Positions 62,765 through 64,000 of a stretch of DNA of 64,000 nt are shown one piece after another (the stretch's first letter is position 1; every line of letters starts with the position of its first letter). A model generated the notes under the pieces. The model did not search any database. It worked only from the letters and a program-made list of their open reading frames with translations, and was not told where the DNA came from. The translations under genes and the position numbers were made by a program. Origin of the DNA: Paenibacillus amylolyticus (GTDB lineage: Bacteria > Bacillota > Bacilli > Paenibacillales > Paenibacillaceae); contig NZ_BCNV01000001.1 in assembly GCF_001570725.1 (NCBI RefSeq), positions 3,224,001-3,288,000 of the forward strand, written 5' to 3'.

Positions 62765-64000
62765 CTATTGTAATTGATTATTAGGGTTGAAACAAGTAGG
62801 ACATTGATGCTCCGACTTCTCCCATACATATTGAGTCAGTTCGGCCGTCATGCCGTAGAACATAAACGGTGTCATGAGGTAGATCCCTTTGAAATGTGCT
62901 GTGGCTACGTCCAGCAGTTCCTTGGCAATTTTTACCCCCATCGCACGGCCCTCTTCGCCTTCCAGACCTGCCATACGGGAACGCACTTCATCCGAAAGCT
63001 GAATCCCGGGAACTTCGTTGTGCAGATACTCTGCATTCCGTCCACTTGCCAGTGGCATTACACCTACAAAAATGGGCACATCCAGATGTTTGGTTGCTTC
63101 GTGCATTGCCACGATTAACTCGGGGTCATAGACAGGCTGCGTCATGATGTAATCTGCACCAGAGGCAATTTTCTTCTCCAGACGCTGTACAGCTTTCTCC
63201 AAATATTTCACATTGGGATTAAATGCTGCTCCGATGACAAAACCAGCTCTTTGCTTCAGCGGTTTACCCGAGAAGGCCACTCCATCGTTCAACTGTTTGA
63301 TCATGCGTATGATTTCAAAAGAGGTCAGATCGTATACCGAGCTCGAACCAGGCAGATCGCCAAATCTGGCAGGATCTCCTGTCACAGCAAGTACATGATT
63401 AATCCCCAGAGCATCAAAACCCATCATGTGAGACTGTGTTCCAATGAGATTCCGGTCACGGCAGGCAATATGGACCAATGGGCGGAGACCCGTGCGATCC
63501 TGAACGAGGTGACCCAGCGCCATGTTGCTCATCCGTGTAACCGCGAGTGAATTATCGGCCAGTGTCAGGGCATCGGCTCCTGCTGCTTTCAGTGTCTCGG
63601 CACCCTTCATGAACTTGGCAATGTCCAAGTCACGTGGCGGGTCAAGTTCAACAATGACCGTGTGACGCTGCTTGACCAGATCAACGATTGTAGGCTGTCC
63701 TCCACGTCCGGAACGCTCATCCACATTTTCATGCAACACGATGCGCGGTTTGGATTCTGACGGATCAGGCTCCAAAATAGGCAAAGGTACATAGTCAGCG
63801 AGCGCCTCTTTCATTGCAGTAATATGATCCGGTGTCGTACCACAGCAACCGCCGATAATACGAGCGCCCAGATCAGCAAATTGCACTGCCGTCTGACCAA
63901 AGTACTCCGGAGTCGCACCATATCGGAACTGACCATCGACATAATCTGCTGCACCCGCATTCGGATAAACAGACATCGGAATACCGATACGTCCGGAGAC
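62765..64000 (-). CDS. yitJ: Bifunctional homocysteine S-methyltransferase/methylenetetrahydrofolate reductase (partial)
   Basis: The visible 411 residues are the C-terminal part; the gene continues past the window end with no stop. The first ~65 residues end the homocysteine methyltransferase domain, with ADLGARIIGGCCGTTPDHI giving two of the zinc-binding Cys. The rest is a MetF-type reductase (VELDPPRDLDIAKFMKGAETLKAAGADALTLADN, ITGD-like VTGDPARFGDL, DYIMTQPVYDPE). It links one-carbon folate to methionine synthesis. In Bacillus this gene is under an S-box riboswitch, which would lie outside this window. Confidence 0.93.
   Translation of the reverse strand, partial: VSGRIGIPMSVYPNAGAADYVDGQFRYGATPEYFGQTAVQFADLGARIIGGCCGTTPDHITAMKEALADYVPLPILEPDPSESKPRIVLHENVDERSGRGGQPTIVDLVKQRHTVIVELDPPRDLDIAKFMKGAETLKAAGADALTLADNSLAVTRMSNMALGHLVQDRTGLRPLVHIACRDRNLIGTQSHMMGFDALGINHVLAVTGDPARFGDLPGSSSVYDLTSFEIIRMIKQLNDGVAFSGKPLKQRAGFVIGAAFNPNVKYLEKAVQRLEKKIASGADYIMTQPVYDPELIVAMHEATKHLDVPIFVGVMPLASGRNAEYLHNEVPGIQLSDEVRSRMAGLEGEEGRAMGVKIAKELLDVATAHFKGIYLMTPFMFYGMTAELTQYVWEKSEHQCPTCFNPNNQLQ

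Overview
The window looks like a chromosomal segment of a spore-forming Firmicute, most probably Paenibacillus. The gene order yicC-remA-gmk-rpoZ-coaBC-priA-def-fmt-rsmB-rlmN-prpC-prkC-rsgA-rpe-spoVM-rpmB-fakA-degV-recG is the classic Bacillus/Paenibacillus housekeeping block. spoVM, a SpoVIF-like protein and a SleB-type hydrolase point to sporulation. Almost every gene is on the minus strand, so operons read from high to low coordinates.

Layout. (1) 46-9102: a three-gene accessory operon. It encodes a nine-repeat secreted protein, a 1730-residue RHS/YD-repeat polymorphic toxin with a Hint domain and a short C-terminal toxin tip, and a likely immunity protein. (2) 9463-15396: stress and membrane genes (yaaA, SPFH protein, small membrane proteins), then a Fur-box-flanked AraC regulator fused in frame to an iron-siderophore binding lipoprotein, then a spore-cortex-type hydrolase. 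(3) 15675-23022: a NiaP-like transporter, a carbohydrate ABC importer without ATPase, an SsuD-like flavin monooxygenase and an AraC regulator, with dispersed repeats between them. (4) 23277-31632: a putative exopolysaccharide locus with an anchored glycosidase, a HEAT-repeat protein, a processive GT2 synthase, a degenerate-GGDEF/pseudo-receiver protein, a nucleotide-sugar dehydrogenase and a TIM-barrel protein. (5) 32490-35859: a SOS-type Y-family polymerase with its YolD partner, glutaminase and a GNAT protein. (6) 36080-40605: an OFA-family transporter beside a LytS/LytTR two-component system that resembles YpdAB-YhjX. The sensor gene is frameshifted and has a ten-copy 8-bp tandem repeat upstream. 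(7) 40964-64000: the conserved housekeeping block, ending in a truncated yitJ.

Dispersed elements include four copies of a ~150-190 bp palindromic repeat and one 205-bp MITE-like element with 12-bp perfect terminal inverted repeats.

The most promising candidates for undescribed biology are the exopolysaccharide locus with its Glu-for-Asp pseudo-receiver, the RHS toxin with its alternating-repeat partner, and the AraC/binding-protein fusion that carries a perfect Fur box inside its own coding sequence. All functions are inferred by reading motifs; no searches were run.
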